Of a stretch of 64,000 nucleotides of DNA, positions 1 to 11,800 are shown in pieces. Source of the DNA: Phallus indusiatus (lineage: Eukaryota; Basidiomycota; Agaricomycetes; Phallales; Phallaceae); contig JAQFWX010000029.1 of assembly GCA_027605045.1 (NCBI GenBank), positions 62,001-126,000 on the forward strand, in the 5' to 3' direction. The notes below the pieces were generated by a model, which was not told where the DNA came from, searched no databases, and worked only from the letters and a program-made list of their open reading frames with translations. A program made the position numbers and the translations under genes. Numbering within the stretch: position 1 is the stretch's first letter; each line of letters begins with the position of its first letter.

Positions 1-105
1 CACCGCACGACCATCGACGACGCCTTAGTTGACTATATTATCCAGAAATCACATTATGATATTGATGAAAAGACGAAGAGAAGATTGGTTGATGAGTTGC
101 GTTGA
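1..105 (+). pseudogene. 3' end of orphan gene X (duplicate copy)
   Basis: The first 105 bases read as the last ~34 residues of a protein ending IDEKTKRRLVDELR and stop. They are nearly identical to the end of the reading frame at 4997-5416. The rest lies outside the window, so it may be intact or only a duplicated fragment. I recognise no domain. Because it sits in the duplicated block, it says only that the duplicated segment reached into the gene upstream of the P450. Confidence 0.45.
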
Positions 106-675
106 GCCGGTTCGCGTTCGTAAAGAGTACTGGGCTGATTGGATTATGAATGATGTTCGTACGCCGTTTTCACCATGCGAATGGGTTGTCTGACAAAGAC
201 TATCTTCATAAGTGTTAGACAGTCGTCGACGCATGTTATATGTTAGACTGCGACTACAGCTCCTGCAGTTCGTAAACATATTAACAAATTGGTGTCCTTC
301 TACAGCCCGCCTATCGGATCTTTGAAAATTTGAACGGCCAGCGGGATGTGGAAAATAATGACCCAGTCGAGCATTCGGCTCATCTTCTCAAGATATTTGT
401 TACGATATCGATATGCAAATTCATGGTGTCGTATGCGAATATCACCACTAATAATAATCACATCTTGCGGGTACGGAATCGTGGCTTGGTCAAGCCAGCA
501 AGAATCACGTTTGACTGTGTCGAACCTGCGTCAGTGAAGGTTTCTTGAATTGTGTAATTCCTATGTTATTACTTTCGGTGAAGTTGTTGGTGTTTGTGTC
601 AGTGACGATCCTGATAAGAAGCACACAGACGCCATTGTTTCATTGGAGCCCAATGATAGGCTTTGTTTCAGGCGC

Positions 676-685
676 TATATATAAT
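676..685 (+). promoter_or_regulatory. TATA-type promoter element of the P450, copy 1
   Basis: TATATATAAT lies about 70 bases before the truncated P450 start codon at 753. The same element is conserved at 5962-5970 before the intact gene. The duplicate therefore carries a potentially active promoter in front of a gene stub. Confidence 0.5.
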
Positions 686-752
686 ACAAGCATTTGACAC
701 GCAACTCCTTACGTTCCCAGTTTTCCCACTACTGAAAAGAGGATCCGCGATT

Positions 753-958
753 ATGGAATTTAAAAGCCTCATCCTGTATGGATTAGCTTTTTTGGCTTGT
801 CAATATCTGTTTAAGCGTCTGGTTGGGCGATCTTCGGTTGTCGATACTATCCGGGGTCCTCCACCTTCAACATGGCTTACGGGTAACTTGCCTGACTTGC
901 TGCGATCGCGGGAAGTTGGCAATGCAGCTTTCGCGTGGACGAAACAGTATGGCAATGT
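753..958 (+). pseudogene. Truncated cytochrome P450, N-terminal fragment only
   Basis: The frame encodes an N-terminal membrane anchor followed by the P450 proline-rich hinge (RGPPPSTWLTGN). It runs to WTKQYGNV, as in the intact gene at 6039, and then diverges. The remainder of the P450 is not found before the second repeat copy. Read-through gives only a few unrelated residues before a stop (ORF end at 974). The start ATG at 753 corresponds to 6039 in the intact copy. It is a stub produced by partial duplication, and no I-helix or heme region is present. Confidence 0.85.
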
Positions 959-977
959 GATTCTTCGTAGCTGAATT

Positions 978-996
978 CCCTTGCATGTAGCAAGGG
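978..996. repeat. Short perfect hairpin just after the P450 stub
   Basis: CCCTTGC and GCAAGGG form a perfect 7-bp stem with a 5-base loop. The sequence GCTACATGCAAGGG, the minus-strand reading of this hairpin, recurs on the plus strand at 2199-2212. CCTTGCATGTAG also recurs near 3752. The motif may belong to a short interspersed or element-terminal repeat. Its function is unknown. Confidence 0.4.
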
Positions 997-1094
997 CTCT
1001 TGAAAGCACGTAGAAATTGCTTCCGTGTTGCACTTATTTGTACATATTTGGTTGTCTACTACATCGACGAGTCGTAACATTCCTTACTCTTAGA

Positions 1095-1131
1095 CTAGGC
1101 TCTTACATGACCCGCTTTTCAAAAGGGCGGT
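1095..1131 (-). mobile_element. Helitron-like 3' terminus (hairpin + CTAG end)
   Basis: On the minus strand an imperfect hairpin (plus-strand bases 1110-1131, ACCCGCTTTT / AAAAGGGCGGT) is followed 11 bases later by CTAG (plus 1095-1098). The next minus-strand base outside is T. Helitrons are known to end in CTRR about 10 bases after a hairpin and to insert between A and T, so this matches the expected 3' end of the helicase remnant just upstream. The 5' (TC) end was not located. Confidence 0.6.
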
Positions 1132-1812
1132 TCTAACTTTAATCTTTATGCATGTACAGTGCGAATCCGCTTTATCAAGCCGATCCTCGGACTCCAAAAG
1201 CTCTGTGTCCATATCCTGCGTAATCAGCTCTTTTTTCAAAGTCTCTCAACAACCTCACGCTCTCCCGACTTTTCAATCTGGAAAGGGCCACGTACGCGTT
1301 AAACGGTGTAAGGTAACCGCTCGGGGGTTACCTAAATCGACGATGACGGGAGACAATGTTTGACCTTGGGCTTTGTAATCCGTGAATGCGTACGTCGCCG
1401 TTATTACGAATTGCAATTGCGGACGATGAATCCTAATTTTTCCACCGTTCTTCAGCTTGAAATCTCGTGCGACTTTGTCCGGTTCTACGAGCACAACACC
1501 TTCGGGTAAATTCTTGAGCTGTATGGTTGTGTGCAAGTCCAGGTGGAAAAGTATCAACTTGGGCAAGTATCGCAAGTGATGCTCGCGGGCCCCCCTCGAT
1601 ATCACTGTGTCCAAGTAGATCTTTTCCACGGTTCCAAGAGTCCCGTTAGCAAGGTGCGATTTAACCGATATTTTAGTCGTTATATACACTCTCATGCCTT
1701 CGAATAGGCCGAGCTTGTTCCGTAATTCCCATTTATCATGTTGATCACTTGCCCTCTTTTCATCATCTGTCAGTGCTCGTTTTGTTTCTCCGCGTATTCC
1801 GAGAATGAACAT
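1095..1812 (-). pseudogene. Helitron Pif1-like helicase, C-terminal fragment, frameshifted
   Basis: The minus strand encodes the C-terminal third of a Helitron-type Pif1 helicase. It contains GMRVYITTK, then NGTLGTVEKIYLD, then TYAFTDYKAQGQTL and VDLG, which is the late helicase motif region. A one-base loss around 1328-1329 shifts the frame. In the next frame the expected LTPFNAYVALSR motif follows, then VRLLRDFEKR. The reading frame ends near the putative Helitron 3' terminus at 1095. The Rep domain and N-terminal helicase motifs are absent. This is a dead, 5'-truncated autonomous Helitron remnant inserted between the two P450 repeat copies. Family assignment rests on motifs I recognise; the frameshift is read directly. 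Confidence 0.8.
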
Positions 1813-1817
1813 ATCAG

Positions 1818-2098
1818 AAGTGTTTTCCCTATGTTACGAAAGTTCTATCTTGAGGCCGTCTTATGGGAAGACTCGGACGATCGGAAACGAAGTGATACAC
1901 TTGGAAAAAAAAAACCTACTCCGATAAAGAAAAAAGTACTGGACGGTCCGATGATGCCGGAGAAAGAAAACCAGAATTGATGAAGAAGCCAAGGGTTGAA
2001 AAGGTATGAACGTTATTATCATTAATTGTGCTCAAAATGACAAATGACTGTGTTTCTCGTTTTAGGACATCGATGGTGGAGGTTACGCAGTTGTATAG
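1818..2098 (+). pseudogene. Broken 3' coding fragment of an unrecognised gene
   Basis: The plus strand reads YLEAVLWEDSDDRKRSDTL, then meets a run of ten A residues (about 1907-1916) where the frame must shift by one. In the shifted frame a lysine-rich hydrophilic stretch ends in KKPRVEK. A good GT-AG intron (about 2008-2065) and a last exon DIDGGGYAVV with stop at 2098 follow. The exon-intron structure and clean stop suggest the 3' end of a real nuclear gene, left beside the Helitron remnant in the opposite orientation. It could be a Helitron-captured gene fragment or debris. I do not recognise the protein. Confidence 0.4.
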
Positions 2099-4996
2099 AA
2101 GTAGTTATAATTTTAGGATTGAAATACTTCTCTTAAATGAAACTAAGAAATGTGTAGGTTTAAATAAACGTGTATGATTGTGTATATGTAAAGGCTGTGC
2201 TACATGCAAGGGCTCCGCGACCACAGGCGCCTCTAGTTGGAACCGTGCGCTTCGTACGAACGCCGCCGCGGTTGCATCCAACCCCAACTTTGCGAAAAAA
2301 AGGCATCTTGGTATGGTGATTCAGAGCGACTCATGATCTCTTATAATAATATCTTATTCTTCACGGGATTCTGCAAGCCTACATGATGTAGGAGGAAGTA
2401 TATATATTGGTTTCTCTCAGAATCTCAGAAGTCCACGACTCTTTACTACAGACATTCATAGTCACATCCATGCTCCAATTTCAGAGACCACCGGCTGCAG
2501 ATCGTCAACTCCAGTGTTCGCATACTGTGTTACTGTGATTTTTTGGTCGTGACAGATGGCAAAATGACCCTCGATAAATTTAACTGATTTGTGAAAGGGT
2601 TTATGCTGCTCGAGCTAAAGTTGGGTCGATGTGATGTGAAGTGTGAAGAGAAGTTGTGGCAGCAGTCTATTTTTTTTACATACGTCCCGGGTACTAAACA
2701 ATTACATACAGAACAAGTGTGGATGTTTTAGCTTCAGGACATGCCGCTACTAGACTAAAGATTCAGGAACTATTAAATCGCTGCGCTGTTAACGTCAGAG
2801 TATTAGTCTCCGATGTTTCAACCACATGCACATTGCCCTGCCGTTGTCTCTCCGACATAAGCTCAATACTTTCGTCTCCTACGCGAGTCATCTGCTCGAC
2901 TCCTTGTGGCCCTAACGAACGTAGATTCAAAATCAAGCGAGTGCACTAATATTATAAAGATCGAGAGTATCACTGTAAAATTTTGATTGACGCTTACACA
3001 TATACTTGATACAGTAACCTGCCATCTGTGATTATACGATTGCAGAATCATAAAAGCGAGATAAAGCTATGACACTTACATTATAAAATCAAGTCCCGAA
3101 TGGCCTGGATGTCTGTTACATATAACACAGAGGAGTAAAATGACTAAATGATACACTTATGGGATCCATTTCCTTCGAAAAAAACGATGTCCGACGCACC
3201 TAGCTGAACCACGTAAACCCATACGCCATCTCGGACGAACACAGTATAAATCTGAGACACTTGTCTCTGTCCTTTGGGTATTCCCGCGTTGCGGAAATCA
3301 AGATAGATAGAGGAGAATTTCATAAATATGAAAATGAACAAAATGCTTTGGAAGATCAACTCGGGTATCCTACTCTAGGAATTCATTATCAGTGGATGTT
3401 TCTGATAAATATAGCAGGATCCTTACCAAATGATTGAAAGAGCTTTAGGATATGAAAATGTGATACACCCCCCAAGTACTGGGTTAAGAGCGGGGAAAGT
3501 ATCTGGTATTATCGTGAAAGACGATATACCTATTATCAGAAATACGAGGATGGAAACATTCGTCGCTACAAAAAGAGCCCATAGGAGTAGTTGGAGCATG
3601 GAATTCCAATTATAGACGGCAAGAACTGACAAGAAAAAATATGAAAGACGACACTTCATCGATAGTCCAACCCTCACCTCGGTAGATCAGTAATATTTGC
3701 GAGGCGCAAATCAAGATCGCGGAACTAAATGACCGAAACCAGACATAAGCCTTGCATGTAGAATGTGCTACTGGGACATTTGATAAAAGGATTGCGACGC
3801 TGACGCTAGGAGAACTAATCGTGAAACCACATCAGAAGAAAAGAGCGGTCCGTACGTACAATTGGGTAACGAGAGCCAGGTATCGCATGACGAGGAAAAC
3901 AACTGTAATGACAGATAGTTTCGATCTGATTGTATTCGTATTATCAATGAAAAAGATGGAATATAGCGACGAGAATGTTATTCACCTCCAAACTAATCTG
4001 ATCTGTCGGAGTAGGCTCATTGTTAGCCTATAGTAGTTAGATGCGAAATTTGAGAATCTTGCCTCTTCAGACAGAGTCAACAGAAAATCCCATATTATCA
4101 AGGTACAAGCAGATGCTACGAGAAAGTAAGTTGGTTCATTTAAAACTAAGTAAGTTAGGGATGACCTAAATTAATATGAAAAGGGTATCCTCTTTCCGCC
4201 AGTCTTTGAAATTGCTCGGGGGAGAGGTTTACTGTCATGATTGGAACACGAAGAAACGAAATCCTGTACCCGAAGAGAGCGGGTCCTGGGATATATAATA
4301 CAATGAGAGTAAGAGAAAACTAAATTTTGATACGGATCTCACCTGTTTTATAGACTGTTTGTAGATCGCAGCCAGGCAATTATTAATTATAATTTATGTG
4401 TCGACACTTATAGCCTTTGAGGCTAACAGATTCAGGAATCAGAAGTTGGCGCTTCGGGTTGCCTAAGCTGTATACCCTTGGGACTCGAGCCGAAGTGTGT
4501 GGTAGGATCTGACCTTGAGAACTCAAATGTATGGATGATTTAGATCATCCATAAGAGCGGAGATTCTGTACGGAAGGAGATCAGCCAACTTCACAAATTG
4601 AAATTCGAGAAAGATATACATATTCCTACCCGGATCAAAGATTACACAAGTTAGTATCAACTGTTTAAGACGTTGTCATTTGCTCACCATTTAATTTCGT
4701 AGCCTTTATCCAGATTATGCGCACGTGTCCCCAAGTGTGTTCACGATAGAATTCCGTTTGCGGACTTGGGGTCCTGACAACAAACTCTGCAGTTCGCAGC
4801 TCGCTCGACGTTTGTCCCGCAGCTCCATTCGAAGTCAGTCCGCTTCGGAAGTGAGATGAGACGGTGATGGTTAATAGGATTCATCCAGAATTTGTTGGAA
4901 AGGGAAAAGATTCAAAGTCCATTACGTGGATGATGCATGCTGACTCTACAGATAGCGTAATACGACGCGTATCATATATCGCATCACACTTGTCAC
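2099..4996. other. Low-complexity intergenic region, no recognisable gene
   Basis: Only short open frames without domain features are present. I see no splice-linked coding series, RNA gene or clear terminal repeats. The region is part of the ~4.3 kb separating the two direct repeat copies. A short copy of the CCTTGCATGTAG motif occurs near 3752. Confidence 0.5.
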
Positions 4997-5416
4997 ATGT
5001 CACATGTCACATCTACTAATATGTATCTTGTTGGCCAGTTATTCGTCGTTCGGTGCTACGCCGACGGTTACTCTGGTTACATCAGAAGCAACACGAACAC
5101 TTCTTATTTCCAGCAATCATTAACAAGGTACACAGAACAAATTAGTTTCTCTGCCAAAAAACCGACATCCGAGTCTCCTAAGCTAGCACCGCTTCAGTCT
5201 GCGAGCAAAGCAATGTACGAAAAGCACGTTCAGCAGCTAAGGAAAGTACCAAAGGGCCTTCGTATACGACTTGTCCTTCAAACAAGCAACTGCACAGCCA
5301 ATAAAGATGTGTCACGCACGACCATCGACGACGCCTCAGTTGACTATATTGTCCAGAAACCATATTATGATGTTGATGAAAAGACGAAGAGAAGATTGGT
5401 TGATGGGTTGCGTTGA
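4997..5416 (+). CDS. Orphan gene X (hypothetical, 3' portion)
   Basis: An open frame of 139 codons ends KTKRRLVDGLR. The last third (from about 5312) is duplicated at the left window edge with mostly conservative changes, the only support for a real coding role. The N-terminal part follows a CACATGT tandem repeat at the start codon, so the true start or upstream exons are uncertain. I see no signal peptide, membrane segment or known motif. The central part is lysine- and serine-rich. It sits just upstream of the P450 on the same strand. The function is unknown. Confidence 0.35.
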   Translation: MSHVTSTNMYLVGQLFVVRCYADGYSGYIRSNTNTSYFQQSLTRYTEQISFSAKKPTSESPKLAPLQSASKAMYEKHVQQLRKVPKGLRIRLVLQTSNCTANKDVSRTTIDDASVDYIVQKPYYDVDEKTKRRLVDGLR

Positions 5417-6244
5417 GCCGGTTCGCGTTCATACATATGGAGCACTGGGCTGATTGGAATATGAATGATGTTCGTACGCCGTTTTTACCATGCGGATGGG
5501 TTGTCTGACAAAGACTATCTTCATAAGTGTTAGACTGCGACTACAGCTCCTGCGGTTCGTAAACATATTAACGAATTGCCGTCCTCCTTAAGCTTCAGCC
5601 CGCCTTTCAGATCTTTAAACGACTAACGGGATGTGGAAAATATTTCAGTAATGGCATAGTCGAGCACTCAGCTCATCTTGTCAAAACATCTTGTCAAAAT
5701 ATATCAATATGCAAATTCGTGTCGTCGTATCTGAATGTTACCACTAACAATACTCACACTTTGCGGGTACGGAATCGTGTCTTGGTCAAGCCAGCGAGAA
5801 ACGCGTTTGACTGTGTTGAACCTGCGCTCTCCAAGACTGTAATTCCTACGTATGACTTTCGGTAAAGTTGTTGTTTGTACCAGTGATGAACAAATCCTGA
5901 TAAGAAGCACACAGACGCCATTGTTTCATTGGAGCCCAATGATAGGCTTTGTTTCAGGCGCTATATATAATACAAGCATTTGACACGCGACTCCTTACGT
6001 TCCCAGTTTTCCCACTACTGAAAAGAGGGTCCGCGATCATGGATCTTCAAGGCCTCATACTGTATGGATTAGCATTTTTGGCATGTCGATATCTGTTTAA
6101 GCGTCTGGTTGGGCGGTCTTCGGTTGTCAATACTATACGGGGTCCTCCGTCTTCAACATGGCTTACGGGTAACTTGCCTGACTTGCTGCGATCGCGGGAA
6201 GTTGGCGATGCGGCTTTCGCGTGGACGAAACAGTATGGCAATGT
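5312..6244. repeat. Direct repeat, copy 2 (adjoins intact P450)
   Basis: Same-orientation counterpart of 1-958. It differs by point changes and small indels; for example, copy 1 has an extra stretch around 215-235 that is absent here. The right edge falls inside P450 exon 1. Beyond it this copy continues into the rest of the P450, so this is the ancestral arrangement. Confidence 0.9.
5962..5970 (+). promoter_or_regulatory. TATA-type promoter element of the intact P450
   Basis: TATATATAA lies about 70 bases upstream of the start codon at 6039. It is conserved in the truncated duplicate at 676. Confidence 0.55.
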
Positions 6245-8485
6245 CGTTAAGATGCATTCTGAGCTAGGAGTACGGAAAACCCGCTTGCTTTCATTTGCTG
6301 TTAATTCGAGATTGACGTCACGAATTAGGGCAAGATGCTTTTCATATCTGATCCCAAGGTACAAGCCGATTTAGAAGGCTAGTTTATGTGTAACTTACGG
6401 CATAAAGGCTTTGCATTACCTCTTCAATATAAACGGTTCTAACGTTGGGAAGACGCCGCATGGTCGTGCCGGAACGGTTCTTCTAATGGGCAAGGGTATA
6501 GTTTCGGTTGAAGGTCCAAGTTCCAGCGTCCTTTATTGAATGTAGCCCTTTCTGAGATTCATACAGGTGAAGAACACGTCCAGCAAAGAAAAATCATTAT
6601 GCCGGCTTTTTCGCCTAGCGCTCTGAAGGAATTCATTCCTTTATTTCGCTCCAAGGCTCAGAAGGTAGTATCAACTTGTCAACTATCGTCAACGGGAATG
6701 ATCTACAATAATTACTGTCTTTCAGCTAGTTTCAAGACTTAAGGATCAAATACAGTCGTCAACAGATTCAAATCCCAATGTTATCAATGTGAAAACATGG
6801 CTTTCTCTTACTACACTGGATATCATTGGAGCCGGTTCAGTGTTCTATTCCTACGCCTAGTTTACGTTTGATCATTCATGCATATGGTAGCCGCCGCCGA
6901 TTATGACTTTGGAGCACTCAGTGAAGGCGGGTTTGAAAGTAAACTAGCTCGAGCTTACAGTAATCTTATGTATTCGTCTTTGTCTTCCTCATTGATTTGG
7001 CAATGACCGGTTTTCCACTAGGGCGGATGCTTTTTATCGTCAGAGCGACAAGGATATTGTACTAGCCTATATTCTTGGGCAAGCCCCGGACTTTGTTTTC
7101 TCTATTATGAAGTATTTGCCTACGAAGCGTTTAAAACGGATTTCAAGCTACATGACCGTAGTTACCTCCGTTGCTGATGAGATTGTCAGGAAGCAAACGA
7201 CTTTATATCGTGAAGGGAAAGAAGGGTCCAGAGACCTTATGAGTATTTTAGGTATGTATTACCCACCGCTATCATCTTTACAAGCAATGATAACATGTAT
7301 GTTATTTTAGTCCGTGCAAATCTGTCAGAAAATCCTAAAAGCAGGCTCAGCAAGACGCAAGTTCTCTCGCAACTCACGTTAGTTATTTTCGCAGAAAATT
7401 GAACGTTGATGGTATAATAAAAAAAAAAAACAGGACATTCTTTTTCGCTGGACACGAGACAACTGCTACAACAATGAGTTGGATTCTATACGAACTTACA
7501 AGAAATCCGCAATATCAAACGAAATTGAGAGAGGAAATTACCTCTATGCGAGCCAAGCTTGTCCAGAATAAACAGATTGAAATAACAGCGGCAGATTTGG
7601 ACGCCATGCATTACCTCAATGCGATCATCAAGGTACGGATATCAAATCACCGAGGTTACAAAAATGATGACGACGCACACTTGGAAGGAAACTCTCCGTT
7701 TTCATCCAACTACTCCCGGAATTATACGGGAGATGCGCAAAGACATGGTGATACCTTTATCCGAACCTATCAAAACCACGACTGGGGAAGTTATCACAAG
7801 CATTCCGGTTGAACGTGGTCAACAAATGTTTTTCGGAATTCTGACTTATAATAGGTTTGTCGATCTCATCTTAATGCTTTTCTTTTCAATGTCTTAGAAT
7901 TGCTCCCCCAGGCTAAAATCTGTTTGGGGCTCGGACGCCGATGAATGGCGCCCAGAAAGGTTTATTGACGCTGATGATCGTAGCCATAATACAAATGTAG
8001 GAGTAGTTGGCAATATGTGAGCGCAGACTTCTAACCCCGAATGATCCAGATTGGCTCACTTTAACGCTAATAGTGCTACATTTGGTACCGGAAATCGTAG
8101 TTGTATTGGGTCAGAGAAGTTTCTTTTTTTTTTGTTCTTCTCCTGCACTCGTTACAATGATCATGAGGTCTGATGTCATTTTAGTTGGAAATTCGCGTAA
8201 GTGCACGGCTTTCCTCGTGGTCTCGTCTTTTCTTACTCACTCAACTTCCGAAAAAGGATGATGGAGATGCAAATTATTTTGATGGAATTGATTGAAAACT
8301 TTGAGTTCTTACCTGCACCTGGAAATATAGAAATCCTTCGAGCCCCTGCGGGTCTGATGAGTCCGATGTAGGTTTTGTCCTTACTTTGATAATTTGATGT
8401 TACTGAAAGGTTTTTTTTTTCACATAGGGTGAAGGACTCCAAAACCAATCGGGTGGAGCTTCCGTTAACTCTGATACCAATTTGA
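6039..8485 (+). CDS. Cytochrome P450 monooxygenase (microsomal, basidiomycete type)
   Basis: This is a complete multi-intron gene. The N-terminus is a hydrophobic anchor (ILYGLAFLACRYLF) plus the proline hinge RGPPSSTW, so the enzyme should sit on the ER membrane and take electrons from P450 reductase. After splicing I read GKMLFISDPKALHYLF, then EEHVQQRKIIMPAF (C-helix region). The I-helix oxygen-binding motif AGHETT is near 7447. The ExxR motif is in KETLRFHP (7688 onward). WRPERF follows, then the heme signature FGTGNRSCIG with the cysteine codon at 8102-8104, and WKFA after one more intron. The last exon ends VELPLTLIPI, stop at 8485. About eleven short GT-AG introns are needed and all key motifs survive, so the gene looks functional. 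The substrate cannot be told from sequence. The promoter and first exon are duplicated upstream (1-958). Confidence 0.9.
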
Positions 8486-8858
8486 TCGCGGCCCTCGCAG
8501 CTAATTTAATGCTGCGGCACATGCACTGTATACGGAATTTATGGCCTTTTTTCAGTTAGCGTACTACGTTGTTTCGAAATTGTTCCGCAGCTATTAGAAT
8601 CAGGCCCGGATGGTTGATGAGCAGTTACTTGTTATTGTTAAATATATGTCTTGAGCACAATATATACTTTGACAGGTTGGTACTGGAACAGTAGGACTAG
8701 AACCGGCACCAGGTCCACGACTCACGACTCACGAGCGCTATCACTCTTGGGGCTTATTAAGCGCGCGCTAATTCAAACCAGTCCAGCATCTTTTTTTAAA
8801 CGCGTCTTCCCTGACCTGCTCATCGCTCATTGCTCCAAACCGTCACCTTTCATCTCAC

Positions 8859-11800
8859 ATGTATTCTTCAAGTAGATGGGGGATATGGTCCACGTTGCTC
8901 TTAATTGTCCCACTATGGTCTCTCGTTTCGTATCTTTCTGTGAAACAACATTACGGTTGAGTATACTGGGTTTTTGCTCTCTTCTTAAGCTTCAGTTTGA
9001 CCAATTCATGTGCGGTGTAGCATTACCAACGCCGGTAGGACCGGTGGCTTCGTAAGTGAACAATAATCTAGTTAAATGCATTGTTTTGATTCGATTTATG
9101 CATATAGCAATGACCCGACACTATCAGAGTTCAATATTTTGGATACAGTAACAAAACTAGCGAGCGAAATTGGTTTCCGAACAGTGGGCACACGAGAACA
9201 CGCTGAAGGAGACGCGTGGCTGTTTGAGCAGGTTCTCCAGTTTCAAAAGTCATGCCAAGAACTCGTTGCGCGGACCCCGGGTGGTCGTAATCTTGAGTGC
9301 GAGGTGTGGCGGCAACAGGGGAACGGACAACACAGGTGTGTATATCGCCATTTACGAAACCCCCTTAAACTTACGTGCTTTACCAGATTCGATATGATGG
9401 GTTACAGACTTTATAAAACTTACGTCAATTTGTCGAACATGATAGTCCGGATTTCTAACGGAACACAAGCTGGAAAAGAACATGCAATCTTGATCAACTC
9501 GCACCTTGACAGTACACCCCCGAGTCCTGGCGCAGCCGATGACGCGTTGGCCGTTGGAGTTATGTTAGAGTGCTTACGTGTTTTACTTCATACACCTGAA
9601 TGGGAACCTAAACACGCTATTATATTTTGTGGGCAAGCCTGTTTGAAAAGCTTGAATAAACTAATCAAGCATTTTCTTCTTGATAGTATTTAATAATGCC
9701 GAGGAATCTCTGCAGGACGGTTCTCATTTATATTCTACACAGCATCATACAGCTAATACGTAAGGCTGTTCTTTTAATGTTAGTATGCTTTACTAAACCT
9801 TTCTCTTGCAGAGTCCGTGCTGCCATCAACCTAGAAGGTATTATCTTCCACTTGTCTATCAGCCTTTCGGCCTTTCTGAACAAAGTGTATCAAGCTGCGG
9901 GTAGCAAGGGCCCCGAGTTATTGTTTCAAGCGACTTCGGAAGAAATGGTCGAAGCATTCGGAAAGGTACCTTACCCATACGGAACAATTATAGCCAGTGA
10001 TATATTTGGCTCTGGCATGATCCTATCTGAGTTGGTTTGAATCTCCCCTTTTAGGAATTATTTTGGCTAATTTGTTTCGCAGCACTGACTTCCGGCAATT
10101 TGAACAATACTTGAATGTATCAGGCATTGATGTGAGCAGTGCGAGATTTGTAAAGAAGAACTATCATATAACGTTAGAAAACAGATGGCTGTGGTTGGTC
10201 ACAGTTATTTTTATCACACTCAAAAGGTTTGTGTGTAAAATAAGTGACTGCGGTTAGACTAGCTAATCGTTATCTTAGGATACAGTTGAAAATATTGAAC
10301 CCGGTGTTGCTCAGGTACCATCGTTTTCTTCTAGTGTAGCTGTCATCTTGACACACATTTCGCAGCACATGGCGGAGAATACTCTGGCCCTGTTGAGGCA
10401 TTTTGCGGATTCTGAATCGGTTCTCCCTCGGCTGTCGTCTGTAGTCCCGCATAAACCTCAAATCACCTACCACTCCTTCCTGGGGAAATGGTTCTTTTCA
10501 TACCCGTTCTCCGTCTCCAGAGTATTATACACGACGCTTTGGCTTGCTTCTGTCACTATCATTTTCCTGAGTTCAGACTCGTCTTCGCTAACGCAGTTTG
10601 CCATCAATCAAATCCGCGGACTAGGACTTGTTTTGGTCTCTACACTTGCTCCTCTTTTGGGCGCAAATGTTGTGGCCTTGATCATGACAAGGGTTCTCCA
10701 TAGATCACTGAGCTGGTTTTCTAACGAAACACTTCCTCTTGTCCTTTATGGTCCGCCGTCCATCGCCGGTTTGTCGTATTACTTTTTTTAAAAAAAAAAT
10801 TCCGCCAAACTCAATTTTTACTCTAAAAGCTATATTTATATCTCGGGTGTTATTGAGCTCTGCCCGTGAAGATAACGAGAGCTCGATGTTTGGTTCCATA
10901 TTATTGTGGAACAGTACATTGGCCTTTGTCCTCCAGGTCGTATTTGACTTCGGTTCATCCGCTGTTTTCGCGTTCCCGGCCCTATCCTTTTTTATGGCGC
11001 TATTTTTTCAAAAGGCTTTTGGTGGAGACGCCAAGCACCCTATTTTATTAGGCTCTCACATTATAGGTAGCTTACCTCCCCTCATCATGGGGACGGAGCT
11101 GTGGTGTGGCGTTGGAGATGTTTTCGTTCCTTTGGTATGTTGATATTTCTCTTCATCAGTGATTTTCGGCTGAAAGACATCAAACATAGACCGGTCGGAT
11201 TGGTGAAGTAAGGCCCAATTTACATTCTATTACGCAACACCTGACAAACCTTTATTTGTATTGTATAGAAAGCCCCCGCCGAGTTCATCATCGCGTCGAT
11301 AGTTGGATTCACTATGTCTTATACATTCCCGCTACTTCCAGCCTTTGTCCATCGCTTCCCGAGGAAATTTATTATCAAATCTGTCATAGCGCTTTGTGTT
11401 CTCTCTGTTGTGAACATTATTTATATGTCAAGAAGGGAGCCGTTTGATGATTACCATCCCAAACGCGTGTTTATCATACATTCAGAAAATGTAAGTGCAA
11501 ATGTAACCGATATTTTCATAATTCCTTACTCCCTTATTACTTCAGATAACTACTGGTGAATTTTACTTGAACCTGGCGGCTGCTGACGGTTCCCCCAAGT
11601 TTGATTTACTGGTGACGGATCTGGCTGATGAATTCGGACACAAACATCCCGAAGGTGCATTCCAGCTAAATCCTGTTATCATGAGTAAGCCCTGCTAGTA
11701 CTGTAAGATAAACCGGTCAGCTAACCACTTACTAGATGATTGGAACGGCGACTGGGACACCTTGTATCCATTCTCGTTTGTAAGGCTTAAATGAAACTTT

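Larger units (their letters stand above)
1..958. repeat. Direct repeat, copy 1 (orphan-gene 3' end + P450 promoter + P450 5' stub)
   Basis: This block matches 5312-6244 in the same orientation, with scattered substitutions and small indels. Shared anchors include the end of an orphan reading frame (ending in KTKRRLVD.LR), the TATA-type sequence, and the first ~205 bases of the P450 coding region. Identity stops sharply after base 958 (6244 in the other copy), inside the P450 coding sequence. The repeat probably starts left of the window, because base 1 is already inside it. It looks like a segmental duplication, not a transposon: I see no terminal repeats. Confidence 0.9.
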
